Positions 25,680 to 33,489 of a stretch of DNA of 64,000 nucleotides are shown here, in pieces; positions within the stretch are counted from its first letter, which is position 1, and every line of letters begins with the position of its first letter. Source of the stretch: CADEDV01 sp048498035 (lineage in GTDB: Bacteria; Bacteroidota; Bacteroidia; Chitinophagales; Chitinophagaceae). The DNA lies in assembly GCA_048498035.1 (NCBI GenBank), contig JBEHYT010000010.1:62001-126000 (forward strand), given 5' to 3'. The translations under genes and the position numbers were made by a program. Below the pieces are notes generated by a model. The model was not told the origin of the DNA. It saw only the letters and a list, made by a program, of their open reading frames with translations, and did no database searches.

Positions 25680-26317
25680 TGGCACTCGCAACTTATCGAA
25701 AGAAGAGAAATTTTAGTAATACGCCGGAACCCGCGGGGAAAGCAGAGAAGAGTAAGCAATTCCGGTTTGTGGTGCAGCGGCACAATGCTTCGCATTTGCA
25801 TTATGATTTCCGGTTGGAATTGGGTGGTGTTTTGAAAAGTTGGGCCGTGCCCAAAGGCCCCTCTATGAATCCCGAGGATAAGCGGCTTGCCGTGATGGTA
25901 GAAGATCACCCGGTGAGTTATATCCATTTTGAGGGTACAATACCCGAAGGAAATTATGGCGCCGGTACGGTGCAGGTATGGGATAAAGGACTTTTTGTGC
26001 CGGTGGATAAAGATACCAAACCGATTAGTGAACGAAAAGCGCTGGATGCCATCAAAAAGGGTGAGCTGAAATTTATCCTGGAAGGAGAAAAAATAGAAGG
26101 TGGTTTTGTACTGGTGCGATTGAAAAAAGACGATAAGAACTGGTTACTCATCAAGCACAATGATGACTATGCAGTACATCGCCACTATAATAGCGAAAAA
26201 CTGGCAGACCCTGAGCCTGCAAAGAAGAAAAAAAGCAATGCAAAAAAGGCAGTAAAGAAAAAATCCGCAGCGAAGGCTGCGCCAAAGAAAAAGAAAAAGG
26301 CTTCAAAAAAAAGCTGA
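25679..26317 (+). CDS. Stand-alone LigD 3'-phosphoesterase domain protein
   Basis: The 3'-end processing module of LigD, here a separate 212-residue protein. It contains FVVQRHNASHLHYDFRLEL (near 30-48, with the His/His/Asp metal ligands), LKSWAVPKGPSMNP, DHPVSYIHFEGTIPEGNYG and the end of the domain at WLLIKHNDDYA. The last 35 residues are a low-complexity Lys/Ala tail resembling an interdomain linker or DNA-binding tail. It starts on the Ku stop codon (one-base overlap), and the ligase gene begins 9 bp after it. It would remove 3'-terminal ribonucleotides or phosphates before ligation. Confidence 0.94.
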   Translation: MALATYRKKRNFSNTPEPAGKAEKSKQFRFVVQRHNASHLHYDFRLELGGVLKSWAVPKGPSMNPEDKRLAVMVEDHPVSYIHFEGTIPEGNYGAGTVQVWDKGLFVPVDKDTKPISERKALDAIKKGELKFILEGEKIEGGFVLVRLKKDDKNWLLIKHNDDYAVHRHYNSEKLADPEPAKKKKSNAKKAVKKKSAAKAAPKKKKKASKKS

Positions 26318-26326
26318 CGGTATAGT

Positions 26327-27334
26327 ATGGCGGAACGGGAACGGAAAATAGAAGATTTTATTAAACCTATGCTGGCCACTTCGGTTGATAAACCATTTAG
26401 CGATAGCGAATGGATTTTTGAACTGAAGCTGGATGGTTATCGCGCGGTAGCGGAAACCGGTAGCAGGAAGCTGCTGTTGTATTCCCGCAACGGGCTCTCA
26501 CTTACCGGTAAATATCCTGTAGTAGCAAAGGCCCTGCGAAAAATAGGCGTGGAAGCCGTTTTGGATGGAGAAATCGTGTTGCTGGATGAGCAAGGCAAGC
26601 CGGATTTTCAACGGTTGCAGAGCTATGCAAAAAACGGAGAAAGCGGTTCGCTGGTGTATTACGTGTTCGACATTCTCTCCTGCAAAAAGAAAGATCTTAC
26701 ACAATTGCCGCTGCTGGAACGCAAGAAAATATTGAAACGTATTTTAAAAAAGAACCCGGTGGTTCGTTATACCACACATATCGAAACCAATGGGAATGAT
26801 TTTTTCAAAGCTGTAAAAACAGAGAACCTGGAGGGGATGATGGCCAAGCGCAAGGATAGCCTGTATTATCCCGGCGTTCGCACGCGCGATTGGCTAAAGA
26901 TAAAAAATCACCGCTCACAGGAAGCTATTATCATTGGCTACACAGCGCCAAAAGGATCGCGTTCTCATTTTGGATCGCTGCTGCTGGCAGAATACAGGCG
27001 AAAAAAACTCCATTATATCGGGCATGCCGGCACAGGATTTACGGAAAAGGCACTGGAAGACTTGATGAAAAAAATGAAACGGTTGAAAGCGGCCGGGCCT
27101 CCGGTAGACGAACCTATTCCTGTAAATGGTACAGTAACCTGGATCAAACCGCAACTGGTGTGCGAAGTGAATTTTACGGAAATTACCCGGCAGGGTATCT
27201 TGCGGCACCCGGTTTTTAAGGGACTAAGACCCGAAAAAAAAGCAGCCGCTATTACCGAGGAATCGGAAAAAATGCTGTCTGTAAAACAGGTTATTGCTGA
27301 TCCTAAAAAGACAAAGAACGATGGAAAAACTTAA
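26327..27334 (+). CDS. ligD: Stand-alone ATP-dependent DNA ligase (LigD ligase module)
   Basis: ATP-dependent ligase of 335 residues equivalent to the central part of LigD. The nucleotidyltransferase motif I is ELKLDGYRA with catalytic Lys34. Motif III-IV residues follow in LDGEIVLLDEQGKPDF and SLVYYVFDILS, and motif V in EGMMAKRKDSLY with WLKIKNHRSQE. The OB-fold part runs from about 205 to 320 (LVCEVNFTEITRQGILRHPVFKGLR). It seals breaks held by Ku. Its 3' end overlaps the polymerase gene by 14 bases. Confidence 0.96.
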   Translation: MAERERKIEDFIKPMLATSVDKPFSDSEWIFELKLDGYRAVAETGSRKLLLYSRNGLSLTGKYPVVAKALRKIGVEAVLDGEIVLLDEQGKPDFQRLQSYAKNGESGSLVYYVFDILSCKKKDLTQLPLLERKKILKRILKKNPVVRYTTHIETNGNDFFKAVKTENLEGMMAKRKDSLYYPGVRTRDWLKIKNHRSQEAIIIGYTAPKGSRSHFGSLLLAEYRRKKLHYIGHAGTGFTEKALEDLMKKMKRLKAAGPPVDEPIPVNGTVTWIKPQLVCEVNFTEITRQGILRHPVFKGLRPEKKAAAITEESEKMLSVKQVIADPKKTKNDGKT

Positions 27335-28214
27335 ACTTACCCACCTGGACAAAATCTATTGGCCGGGCGAAGGTATTACCAAGGGAGATCTGCTGACATA
27401 TTACGAGGGAATGAGCCGTTACATCCTGCCGTATCTCAAAAACAGGCCGATGTCGCTGAAAAGAAATCCTAACGGGATTCGCGACAAAGGTTTTTATCAT
27501 AAGGATGCCGGAAGCATTGCACCGTCGTGGATGAAAACCGCAAAGGTTCATTCAGAATCCAACAACAAGGAAATTGATTATCTGCTTTGCAATGATAAAA
27601 GCAGCCTGCTCTTTATCGCCAACCTGGGGTGTATCGAGATGAATCCCTGGAATTCTACTATTAAAAAGCCGGATCAGCCGGATTACCTCGTGCTGGATAT
27701 TGATCCTTCGGATAATAATTCATTTGACCAGGTGATTGAAGTGGCAAAGGTGATTGGTGAATTGTTGAAAGGTATTGGCGCCAAAGGGTTTTGTAAAACC
27801 TCGGGCGCAAGCGGCATACATATATATATTCCCTGCAAGGCGAAATATGGTTACCCGGAAGTGAGGGATTTTGCGCATGTGCTGGCATCAATGGTACAGC
27901 AACAGCTGCCTTCATTCACCACGCTGGAGCGCTCGTTGTCAAAACGCAAAAAGAACCAGATTTATATTGATTACCTGCAAAATAGCCGGGGACAAACGTT
28001 GGCCTCTGCTTATAGTGTGCGGCCGGTAAAAGGTGCATGTGTATCGGCACCGTTAGACTGGAAAGAGTTGAAGAAAGGACTTCATCCAACTGATTTCACT
28101 ATTTATACCATTAAGAAACGGGTGAGCCGGAAAGGTGATCTATTCAAGGGTGCGTTGGGTGCCGGCATTAATATGCCGGCATTACTAAAGAAATTGGAAA
28201 AATTTCATTTCTAA
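27321..28214 (+). CDS. Stand-alone NHEJ polymerase/primase (LigD Pol module)
   Basis: AEP-family primase-polymerase corresponding to the Pol domain of LigD, 297 residues. Landmarks are LTHLDKIYWPGEGITKGDLLTYY at the start, PMSLKRNPNGIRDKGFYHKD, the catalytic DIDPSD (Asp-x-Asp near residue 130), GASGIHIYIP (near 160) and a third acidic site in IYIDYLQNSRGQT. It fills gaps, preferring ribonucleotides, before ligation. The ORF stays open to 27294, but ATG 27321 matches the family start and gives a 14-base overlap with the ligase gene. The 3' end overlaps the convergent Cys-rich gene by 4 bases. Confidence 0.95.
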   Translation: MEKLKLTHLDKIYWPGEGITKGDLLTYYEGMSRYILPYLKNRPMSLKRNPNGIRDKGFYHKDAGSIAPSWMKTAKVHSESNNKEIDYLLCNDKSSLLFIANLGCIEMNPWNSTIKKPDQPDYLVLDIDPSDNNSFDQVIEVAKVIGELLKGIGAKGFCKTSGASGIHIYIPCKAKYGYPEVRDFAHVLASMVQQQLPSFTTLERSLSKRKKNQIYIDYLQNSRGQTLASAYSVRPVKGACVSAPLDWKELKKGLHPTDFTIYTIKKRVSRKGDLFKGALGAGINMPALLKKLEKFHF

Positions 28215-28555
28215 TTGAGCCCGAAATACCAGGCGATTTCAGAAAGATGATCTGCACAGTTGCGACAGGCTTCTGCACAGTTTTGTACCTCTTCCGTCCG
28301 AAGAGCGCCCTCACAGATCGTTTCGCAGGATCTGCAATATAAAAGGCAGCGGAAGACATCGTCGGTAATCATTTCCTTTTTATTGATCAATCCGGTAATA
28401 ACCGCAAGGCAGGAGTGGGCGCAACGGTGGCAGCCTTCTATCAATTGTTGATTGGGCGCTTCCAGTAAAGTCTCCGCCTGGATACAGCTTTCGCAAAATA
28501 ACCAGGCCCGCAGACACACTTTGATATATGCATCACTGGTTTGAACCGTGTTCAC
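28211..28555 (-). CDS. Four-helix-bundle copper-binding-type Cys-rich protein
   Basis: Cytoplasmic 114-residue protein with 13 cysteines in helix-spaced patterns (C14, C21, C24; C42, C45, C49; C70, C74, C77, C81; C93, C97, C100). This is the arrangement of the DUF326/Csp copper-storage four-helix bundles, in which Cys line the core and bind Cu(I). There is no signal peptide, so it would be the cytosolic form. Its stop overlaps the stop of the convergent polymerase gene, and its start overlaps the end of the upstream gene by 23 bases, so the two minus-strand genes are probably coupled. Confidence 0.88.
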   Translation of the reverse strand: MNTVQTSDAYIKVCLRAWLFCESCIQAETLLEAPNQQLIEGCHRCAHSCLAVITGLINKKEMITDDVFRCLLYCRSCETICEGALRTEEVQNCAEACRNCADHLSEIAWYFGLN

Positions 28556-28889
28556 TTCCGCTTGTTTTTTTATGAATTTCGTTTACTTCTTCCATAAATT
28601 TTGATACGGCCGGATCTGCATAAGCTCCGTATGCGTCGGTAAGTGTTCCTTTAACGCCGTCTGCTGTTTCAATCAGGTAAAGGATGGAATTGTCGGCCGG
28701 ATCACTCGCTCCTTCAAAGCGGTAGAAGTTGGTCACCTGTATATTTTCGGGTTGATACAAGCGTTCCTGGTGCAGGGAGAGCATACCACGTTCATTTACT
28801 TTAAAATCTTCGGTATATCCTTCCTGGATGGCTTTATTGATGCAATCGGCCAATGACTTCATATCGGCCAGTGTTGAATTTTGTTTCAT
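28533..28889 (-). CDS. Small soluble protein of unknown function
   Basis: 118-residue cytoplasmic protein with DCINKAIQEGYTEDFKVNERGML and the repeated YLIETADGVKGTLTDAYGAYADP-like end. Similar short Bacteroidota proteins exist and are sometimes mislabelled phosphoribosylpyrophosphate synthetase. No PRPP-loop is present here, so that name would be wrong. It overlaps the Cys-rich gene downstream by 23 bases and follows the DUF2383-type gene by about 80 bp, suggesting one stress-related transcript. Function unknown. Confidence 0.75.
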   Translation of the reverse strand: MKQNSTLADMKSLADCINKAIQEGYTEDFKVNERGMLSLHQERLYQPENIQVTNFYRFEGASDPADNSILYLIETADGVKGTLTDAYGAYADPAVSKFMEEVNEIHKKTSGSEHGSNQ

Positions 28890-28970
28890 GGTAGAAGATT
28901 GAATGATTTATGATGAATAAGACAGGTTTAATGAACAGGTAGCGCCTCAGGCGACGCTACCTGTACTGAA

Positions 28971-29426
28971 TTATGCGGGCTGCGCATCACGCATGCGCTT
29001 GATTTTGTCGTGCGATTTCCGGAGGGAGATTTTTTGTTCCATGATCAATTGTCTTGTTTCCACGGAAAAATCTGCTTCGGAGGCAAGGGCCTGTTCGTAT
29101 GCTTTTTGTGCTGCATCTTCCCCATACTCGCAGGAGGCGAGAATTGCTTTCCGGTCGTTGCCGCTAAAGCCTGCTTTGATATCCATCCAGGCGCGGTAAA
29201 TTTTCCCTTTCATAGTAGTGCCGTCGGCGGGTTCTGTACCCGATACGGCTACGTGTTGGGAAAGCTCATTTGCATAGCGACGACTTTCACCCGCCATTTG
29301 TTCAAACAGCGCGCGCAGATCTGAGTCTTTTGTGTCAGTTTCCTGCACAGCCCGTTCGTATCCTTTTACACGATCATTATTGATTTCAATGAGGTCGTTT
29401 AATACCTCGGCCACTTTTTCACTCAT
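28971..29426 (-). CDS. DUF2383/PA2169-type four-helix-bundle protein
   Basis: 151-residue ferritin-like helical protein of the PA2169/DUF2383 group: VLNDLIEINNDRVKGYERAVQE at the N-terminus, LFEQMAGESRRYANELSQHV near 50 and ILASCEYGEDAAQKAYEQAL near 105, with Glu residues spaced like a metal-binding bundle. The group is tied to stress responses, but the biochemical role is unproven. The ORF extends to 29474, but the ATG at 29426 gives the conserved start M-S-E-K-V. It is flanked by the unknown 118-residue protein and by topoisomerase IB. Confidence 0.88.
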   Translation of the reverse strand: MSEKVAEVLNDLIEINNDRVKGYERAVQETDTKDSDLRALFEQMAGESRRYANELSQHVAVSGTEPADGTTMKGKIYRAWMDIKAGFSGNDRKAILASCEYGEDAAQKAYEQALASEADFSVETRQLIMEQKISLRKSHDKIKRMRDAQPA

Positions 29427-29526
29427 GGTAATGAATTTTACATTAAATAAAATGCTGCCAATCATCTGCAACAATCTTTACATCCTTTATTCCAAAAAAA
29501 CCATACCAGAAACCCATTGTCCCTTA

Positions 29527-30585
29527 CTAAGCTGCGCGTTCCAGGATATGCATTAAAACAGCTTCACCTTTTGTAAGCCCTGTTTTAGCCTGAGTATTGC
29601 GTAACCATTTTTCGAAATTATTTTCTTCATACAATTGTATCAGCCGGGGATGCACATAATATTTCCTGCAAACGGTTCTCGTATTGCCCAATTTTGTACT
29701 CACTTCGTCCAGCATGGACACCACATTTTTTTTCAATTGAGTGGCATTACCCGGCTTTGGCAGATTTTTAAAGCATTCAATCGCTTTTAAAGTTCCTGCC
29801 CAGGTGCGAAAATCCTTGGCAGTGATATCCATCCCGGAATGATCTCGGAGGTACTGATTTACGGCACCGGAGTCGATACTCTTTCGTTCACCATTTTCAT
29901 CATAGTATTGAAACAATTCTTTTCCCGGGATGTCACGGCACTGTTTTACGATTCGCGCCAACTTCCGGTTTCGGATAGTAATGGCATGTTCAACCCCTTT
30001 TTTTCCACGAAAACAAAGGCGCAGTTCATCTTTGCGAATGGCCACATGCCGGTCTTTCAAAGTGGTGAGGCCATAGGATCCGTATTGTTTTTCATATTCG
30101 GAATTGCCGATCCTTATATAGGTTTCCTCCATCAGGTTGATGACGGTGGCGATGACTTTTTGCGCAGTGAGGCCCGGGGCGGACATATCTTTCCGCAGTT
30201 GTCGCCGCAAACGGGGTAATACTTGCCCCAGTTGGGTAAGGCGGTGAAATTTGGTCTGGGTACGCAGGGCATTCCAACCGCTGTGATAGCGGTATTGCTT
30301 GCGGCCACGTGCGTCTATACCGGTTGCCTGTATATGGCCAGTGGCAGAGGTACAGATCCAGACTTCCGTCCAGGCCGGGGGAAGTACCAACGCCTGGATG
30401 CGATCAAGTGTTTTTCCGTCTTTTACGCGCTTTCCCTTGTAAGTATATTGAAAATGACCGGGTTTGCCTTCGCGGGCAATGCCGGCCATGTTTGCCGTTA
30501 CATAGGTAAGATTAGCCATTTCCGCCGCCAGGCGGCAGTCGCGGGCTGCTTGTTTTAATTGCCGGGGGCTTGGTTTTCGTTCCAT
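29527..30585 (-). CDS. DNA topoisomerase IB (poxvirus/bacterial type)
   Basis: Type IB topoisomerase of 352 residues that relaxes supercoils through a 3'-phosphotyrosine intermediate. It has the N-terminal domain with LPPAWTEVWICTSATGHIQATGIDARGRKQYRYH (described here in two parts, 90-125) and the catalytic region with RIGNSEYEKQYGSYGLTTL, FRGKKG, DFRTWAGTL (catalytic Arg region) and the active-site Tyr in the TVCRKYYVHP segment near residue 310. The bacterial family is sporadic and often lies beside stress or DNA-repair genes, as here with the NHEJ operon. Confidence 0.94.
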   Translation of the reverse strand: MERKPSPRQLKQAARDCRLAAEMANLTYVTANMAGIAREGKPGHFQYTYKGKRVKDGKTLDRIQALVLPPAWTEVWICTSATGHIQATGIDARGRKQYRYHSGWNALRTQTKFHRLTQLGQVLPRLRRQLRKDMSAPGLTAQKVIATVINLMEETYIRIGNSEYEKQYGSYGLTTLKDRHVAIRKDELRLCFRGKKGVEHAITIRNRKLARIVKQCRDIPGKELFQYYDENGERKSIDSGAVNQYLRDHSGMDITAKDFRTWAGTLKAIECFKNLPKPGNATQLKKNVVSMLDEVSTKLGNTRTVCRKYYVHPRLIQLYEENNFEKWLRNTQAKTGLTKGEAVLMHILERAA

Positions 30586-30755
30586 AACACACTAGGGTTT
30601 ATACGTATACAGCTGAAACAGGAAAAAATAATGCCATCCGGGTGTAGACTTATTGTGGAAAGTCTTGCACGGAAATGTCCCGTTTTATCCCACGCGGCCC
30701 GTTTAAATGAATTGGTCTGGCTTTTGAATTATTCCTGGTAGCAAAATCTTCTGTT

Positions 30756-31244
30756 ATGGCAACGATGGACACTAACCTTGATTTTATCCGCGAAAAGATC
30801 TACGAGATCCGTAGCGCCGTGATGTACACGATGAATAATACGTTGGTTAAAATTCCCAACGGGATTATTCATTTACTTAAAATTGATGAAGAAGGCCAGT
30901 TGTGGTTTGTATGTTCACAGCCTTCGGTCCGGATTGAAGAGTGTGAACAGGAATTTCCTGCGCGCCTTTTCTTTTACAAGAAAGGAAAATATTTCAATGT
31001 GGAGGTGAGTGGGAAGGCTGTAGTGATGAATACAAACTATACCGGCGAATGTGAAGGCAACAAACCCATCCTGATCCGTATGGCAATGCAGACTATTGAA
31101 TATACGGACATGGAAGCGCGTCGCCCGCTTTCCTGGATTGAACAAAAGCTGGAAACCTGTTATCGCTGGGTGTTAAAGCATATCGCTGTTGCCCGCGAGG
31201 AAAAATCTGTATTTGATCGTTTTCATTCTACGCAAAAAGCATAA
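30756..31244 (+). CDS. Pyridoxamine 5'-phosphate oxidase-fold (general stress 26-like) protein
   Basis: 162-residue flavin-reductase/PNPOx-like split beta-barrel protein. The pattern is an N-terminal helix (DFIREKIYEIRSAVMYT) and then beta strands with the residues LKIDEEGQLWFVCSQPS, ARLFFYKKGKYFNVEVSGKAVV, equivalent to the FMN/F420-binding barrel of general stress protein 26. Typical substrates are unknown. It starts a two-gene unit with the 31250 gene (5-bp gap), which ends at the strong hairpin at 31679. Confidence 0.72.
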   Translation: MATMDTNLDFIREKIYEIRSAVMYTMNNTLVKIPNGIIHLLKIDEEGQLWFVCSQPSVRIEECEQEFPARLFFYKKGKYFNVEVSGKAVVMNTNYTGECEGNKPILIRMAMQTIEYTDMEARRPLSWIEQKLETCYRWVLKHIAVAREEKSVFDRFHSTQKA

Positions 31245-31249
31245 CAGCT

Positions 31250-31654
31250 ATGAGTGCAATTCTGCAGAAAATATTAAATAAATCGGCTTCTATTCAGTTG
31301 GGATTGGTACGGATGGAAGAGCAGGGCGTTGCCAAGAATTCCCGCAAAAACCGTGTATTGTTGCCCGCCAGAGCGGGATTTGATGAGACGAGGTTACATT
31401 GCCTGGTTAAAAATGACGCTTCTGTTCCCAAAGATTGTTCTGAAACGGTAAGCCTGATTCAACGCGATAAAGGAAATTATATATACATAACAGGCATTGT
31501 GAAAGGAAAAAAGAACAGGGATAATCTCTCTGTACTGTCCATAGAGGTAGTGCGGGCTTTCTGGTTTATCCGCTGCGCGAAAGGCAGCGTAACGTGGTTG
31601 AAGGAAAAATATCTTTATGAGTTAAGTCCAGGAGCCGTTGAGATCGCCTGTTAA
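31250..31654 (+). CDS. Small soluble protein of unknown function
   Basis: I do not recognise this 134-residue basic protein. It starts 5 bp after the PNPOx-fold gene and almost certainly shares its transcript. The sequence alternates hydrophobic and charged residues (NYIYITGIVKGKKNRDNLSVLSIE), suggesting a beta-rich domain, and ends with a helix-like segment. No signal peptide or membrane span is present. The gene pair arrangement hints at a role in the same stress process. Confidence 0.68.
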   Translation: MSAILQKILNKSASIQLGLVRMEEQGVAKNSRKNRVLLPARAGFDETRLHCLVKNDASVPKDCSETVSLIQRDKGNYIYITGIVKGKKNRDNLSVLSIEVVRAFWFIRCAKGSVTWLKEKYLYELSPGAVEIAC

Positions 31655-31678
31655 TTGTATGCACCGTGGGGGTTGTGG

Positions 31679-31707
31679 GCTCCGGGTTTTTCCCGGAGCT
31701 TTTTTTA
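31679..31707 (+). terminator. Rho-independent terminator after the PNPOx-fold gene pair
   Basis: GCTCCGGG pairs perfectly with CCCGGAGC around five T and is followed by seven T. It lies 24 bp after the stop of the second gene. Confidence 0.93.
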
Positions 31708-31803
31708 TTATAACCCGCTTCGCGGATAAAATCGGCCATTTTGCAGGATCATAGGAATTATAGCCAGGCCAGGTAAATAATTTTATCTCTGGAGCAAATA
31801 ACT

Positions 31804-32718
31804 ATGTCATTCGCAATTCAAACACACCATCTTCGACACGTTTTTTCCGATGGGCGCCCGGTGCTTGACCAGTTGGAACTGCAGGTCCCGAAGGGCAGCA
31901 TTTTTGGCTTTCTTGGGCCTAATGGTGCCGGAAAAACAACTACTATCCGGTTATTACTGGGCCTGTTGCATCTACAACACGGATCGGTACAAATGCTGGG
32001 CTATTCTCTTCAAACGCATCGCCGGCAAATCCTGCAACGTTCCGGTTCCCTCGTGGAAGCGCCGTCCCTGTATGGGCATCTTTGCGCAAAAGACAACCTG
32101 GAGGTATTTCGCCGTGTGTACAACTGCCCGGCCAACAGGATCCCTGAAGTGTTGAAATGGGTGGGCCTGGCGGATGTTGGCCGCAAGCGTGTGCGCCATT
32201 TTTCGCTGGGCATGAAGCAACGGTTAAGTATTGCGATCAGCCTTCTTCCCGATCCCGAGTTGCTGATCCTTGATGAACCCACCAACGGCCTTGATCCCAA
32301 TGGAATTGTGGAAATACGCGAACTGTTGAAGTCCATCAATCGCGAAAAGGGCATAACCATTTTTGTTTCCAGTCATTTGCTGGCAGAGGTGGAACGATTG
32401 GTAACACATCTCGGCATTTTGCAGGAAGGTAAATTGCTTTTCCAGGGAAGTATGCAGGAATTGCTCAGTCGCCGGCAACAATCAATGCGCATCCTGCTGG
32501 AAACCGATCAGCCGTTACAGGCGCTTGCATTGTTGCGCGAAAAAAATATAGCAGCCGTGGTAGACAACGGGCGACTTGTATTTCCCGCAATTGAAGATGC
32601 GGAACTGGCGGCCCTCAACCGGCAATTGGTTGCGCGGGATATTAACGTGTATCAGCTTGCGCGGCAGCGAGACGACCTGGAAACTATTTTTATGAACCTT
32701 ATCAATACAAACGCATGA
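31804..32718 (+). CDS. ABC transporter ATP-binding protein
   Basis: Nucleotide-binding subunit of 304 residues of a CcmA/bacitracin-export-like ABC transporter. It has Walker A GPNGAGKTTTIR (about 39-50), the signature HFSLGMKQRLSIA (near 135), Walker B LLILDEPTNGLDPNG (near 155) and a C-terminal domain of about 80 residues. It overlaps the permease gene by four bases (ATGA) and is co-transcribed with a LytS/LytTR pair, so export controlled by that pair is likely. The substrate is unknown; antimicrobial-peptide or lipid-type substrates are typical of such sets. Confidence 0.95.
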   Translation: MSFAIQTHHLRHVFSDGRPVLDQLELQVPKGSIFGFLGPNGAGKTTTIRLLLGLLHLQHGSVQMLGYSLQTHRRQILQRSGSLVEAPSLYGHLCAKDNLEVFRRVYNCPANRIPEVLKWVGLADVGRKRVRHFSLGMKQRLSIAISLLPDPELLILDEPTNGLDPNGIVEIRELLKSINREKGITIFVSSHLLAEVERLVTHLGILQEGKLLFQGSMQELLSRRQQSMRILLETDQPLQALALLREKNIAAVVDNGRLVFPAIEDAELAALNRQLVARDINVYQLARQRDDLETIFMNLINTNA

Positions 32719-33485
32719 CGGCCATCTTTATCAGGAGCCTGCAAAGTGAATGGCTAAAAAAGAAAAATACACCTGCAAACTGGTTGGTGGTAATTGGCGC
32801 CGTATTGGTGCCAACTGTGTTGTTGCTGGCCAGTTTTCGAAACATGGATCAACTTCGCCAGTCGGTGTTGCAGCCCAACTATTGGAATGTTTGGTACTAC
32901 CGTAGTTGGCAGTTTATGGCCAATTTTGTACTTCCCGTTGGCGTTATGTTTGCCTCAAGCCTGGTGGCGCAGATCGAGTATCGGAACAATACATGGAAGC
33001 AGGTGCTGGTGTTGCCGCAGTCATTCGCGCAACTTTACTTTGCCAAGCTATTGGTATTGCTCGTGATGGTAGCAATGTTTTTTATCTTCTTTGTCGCGGC
33101 TATTTACATCGCAGCAATATTACCTTCTTTGTTGGTGCCCGGTGTGCACTGGCCTGTGCAACCGTTTCCGCTCCGGTTATTTATAGTGGGTACTGCCCAT
33201 TTTGCAATTGCCTGTTTGCCCATTGTGGGCTTGCAATACCTGTTGAGCATTCATTTCCGGAATTTTCTCATTCCCCTCAGCATTGGCTTTGGTTTATATG
33301 TATTGTCGATGATCGCCTTGTCATGGCAATACGGCTATACAATTCCGTACATTTATGCATCGCTGGTATTTTTGCGCAGAGACCAAATGGGTTCGATCCC
33401 GGTTTCGGTACTCGCTACCGGGTATTTCATGGTTTTTATCGCAGCCGGATATATATTGTTCCGGTTCCGGCAACAAAAAGGTTAA
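32715..33485 (+). CDS. ABC transporter permease
   Basis: Inner-membrane permease of 256 residues with about six transmembrane helices (near 20-40, 75-95, 115-135, 150-170, 180-205 and 228-248). It begins with a cytoplasmic segment SLQSEWLKKKNTPANWLV, typical of ABC-2 type permeases with SEWLKxK starts. The start codon overlaps the stop of the ATPase gene by four bases. It should pair with the upstream ATPase as a half- or homodimeric exporter. Confidence 0.9.
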   Translation: MTAIFIRSLQSEWLKKKNTPANWLVVIGAVLVPTVLLLASFRNMDQLRQSVLQPNYWNVWYYRSWQFMANFVLPVGVMFASSLVAQIEYRNNTWKQVLVLPQSFAQLYFAKLLVLLVMVAMFFIFFVAAIYIAAILPSLLVPGVHWPVQPFPLRLFIVGTAHFAIACLPIVGLQYLLSIHFRNFLIPLSIGFGLYVLSMIALSWQYGYTIPYIYASLVFLRRDQMGSIPVSVLATGYFMVFIAAGYILFRFRQQKG

Positions 33486-33489
33486 TTGG

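Noticed and set aside
28533..28889. Label of phosphoribosylpyrophosphate synthetase for the 118-residue protein
   Set aside because: No PRPP-binding loop or ATP-loop motif is present. Real Prs is at 4923.
30559..30741. Plus-strand frame of 60 codons overlapping the topoisomerase start
   Set aside because: Overlaps the start of a strongly supported gene on the other strand and has no family feature.
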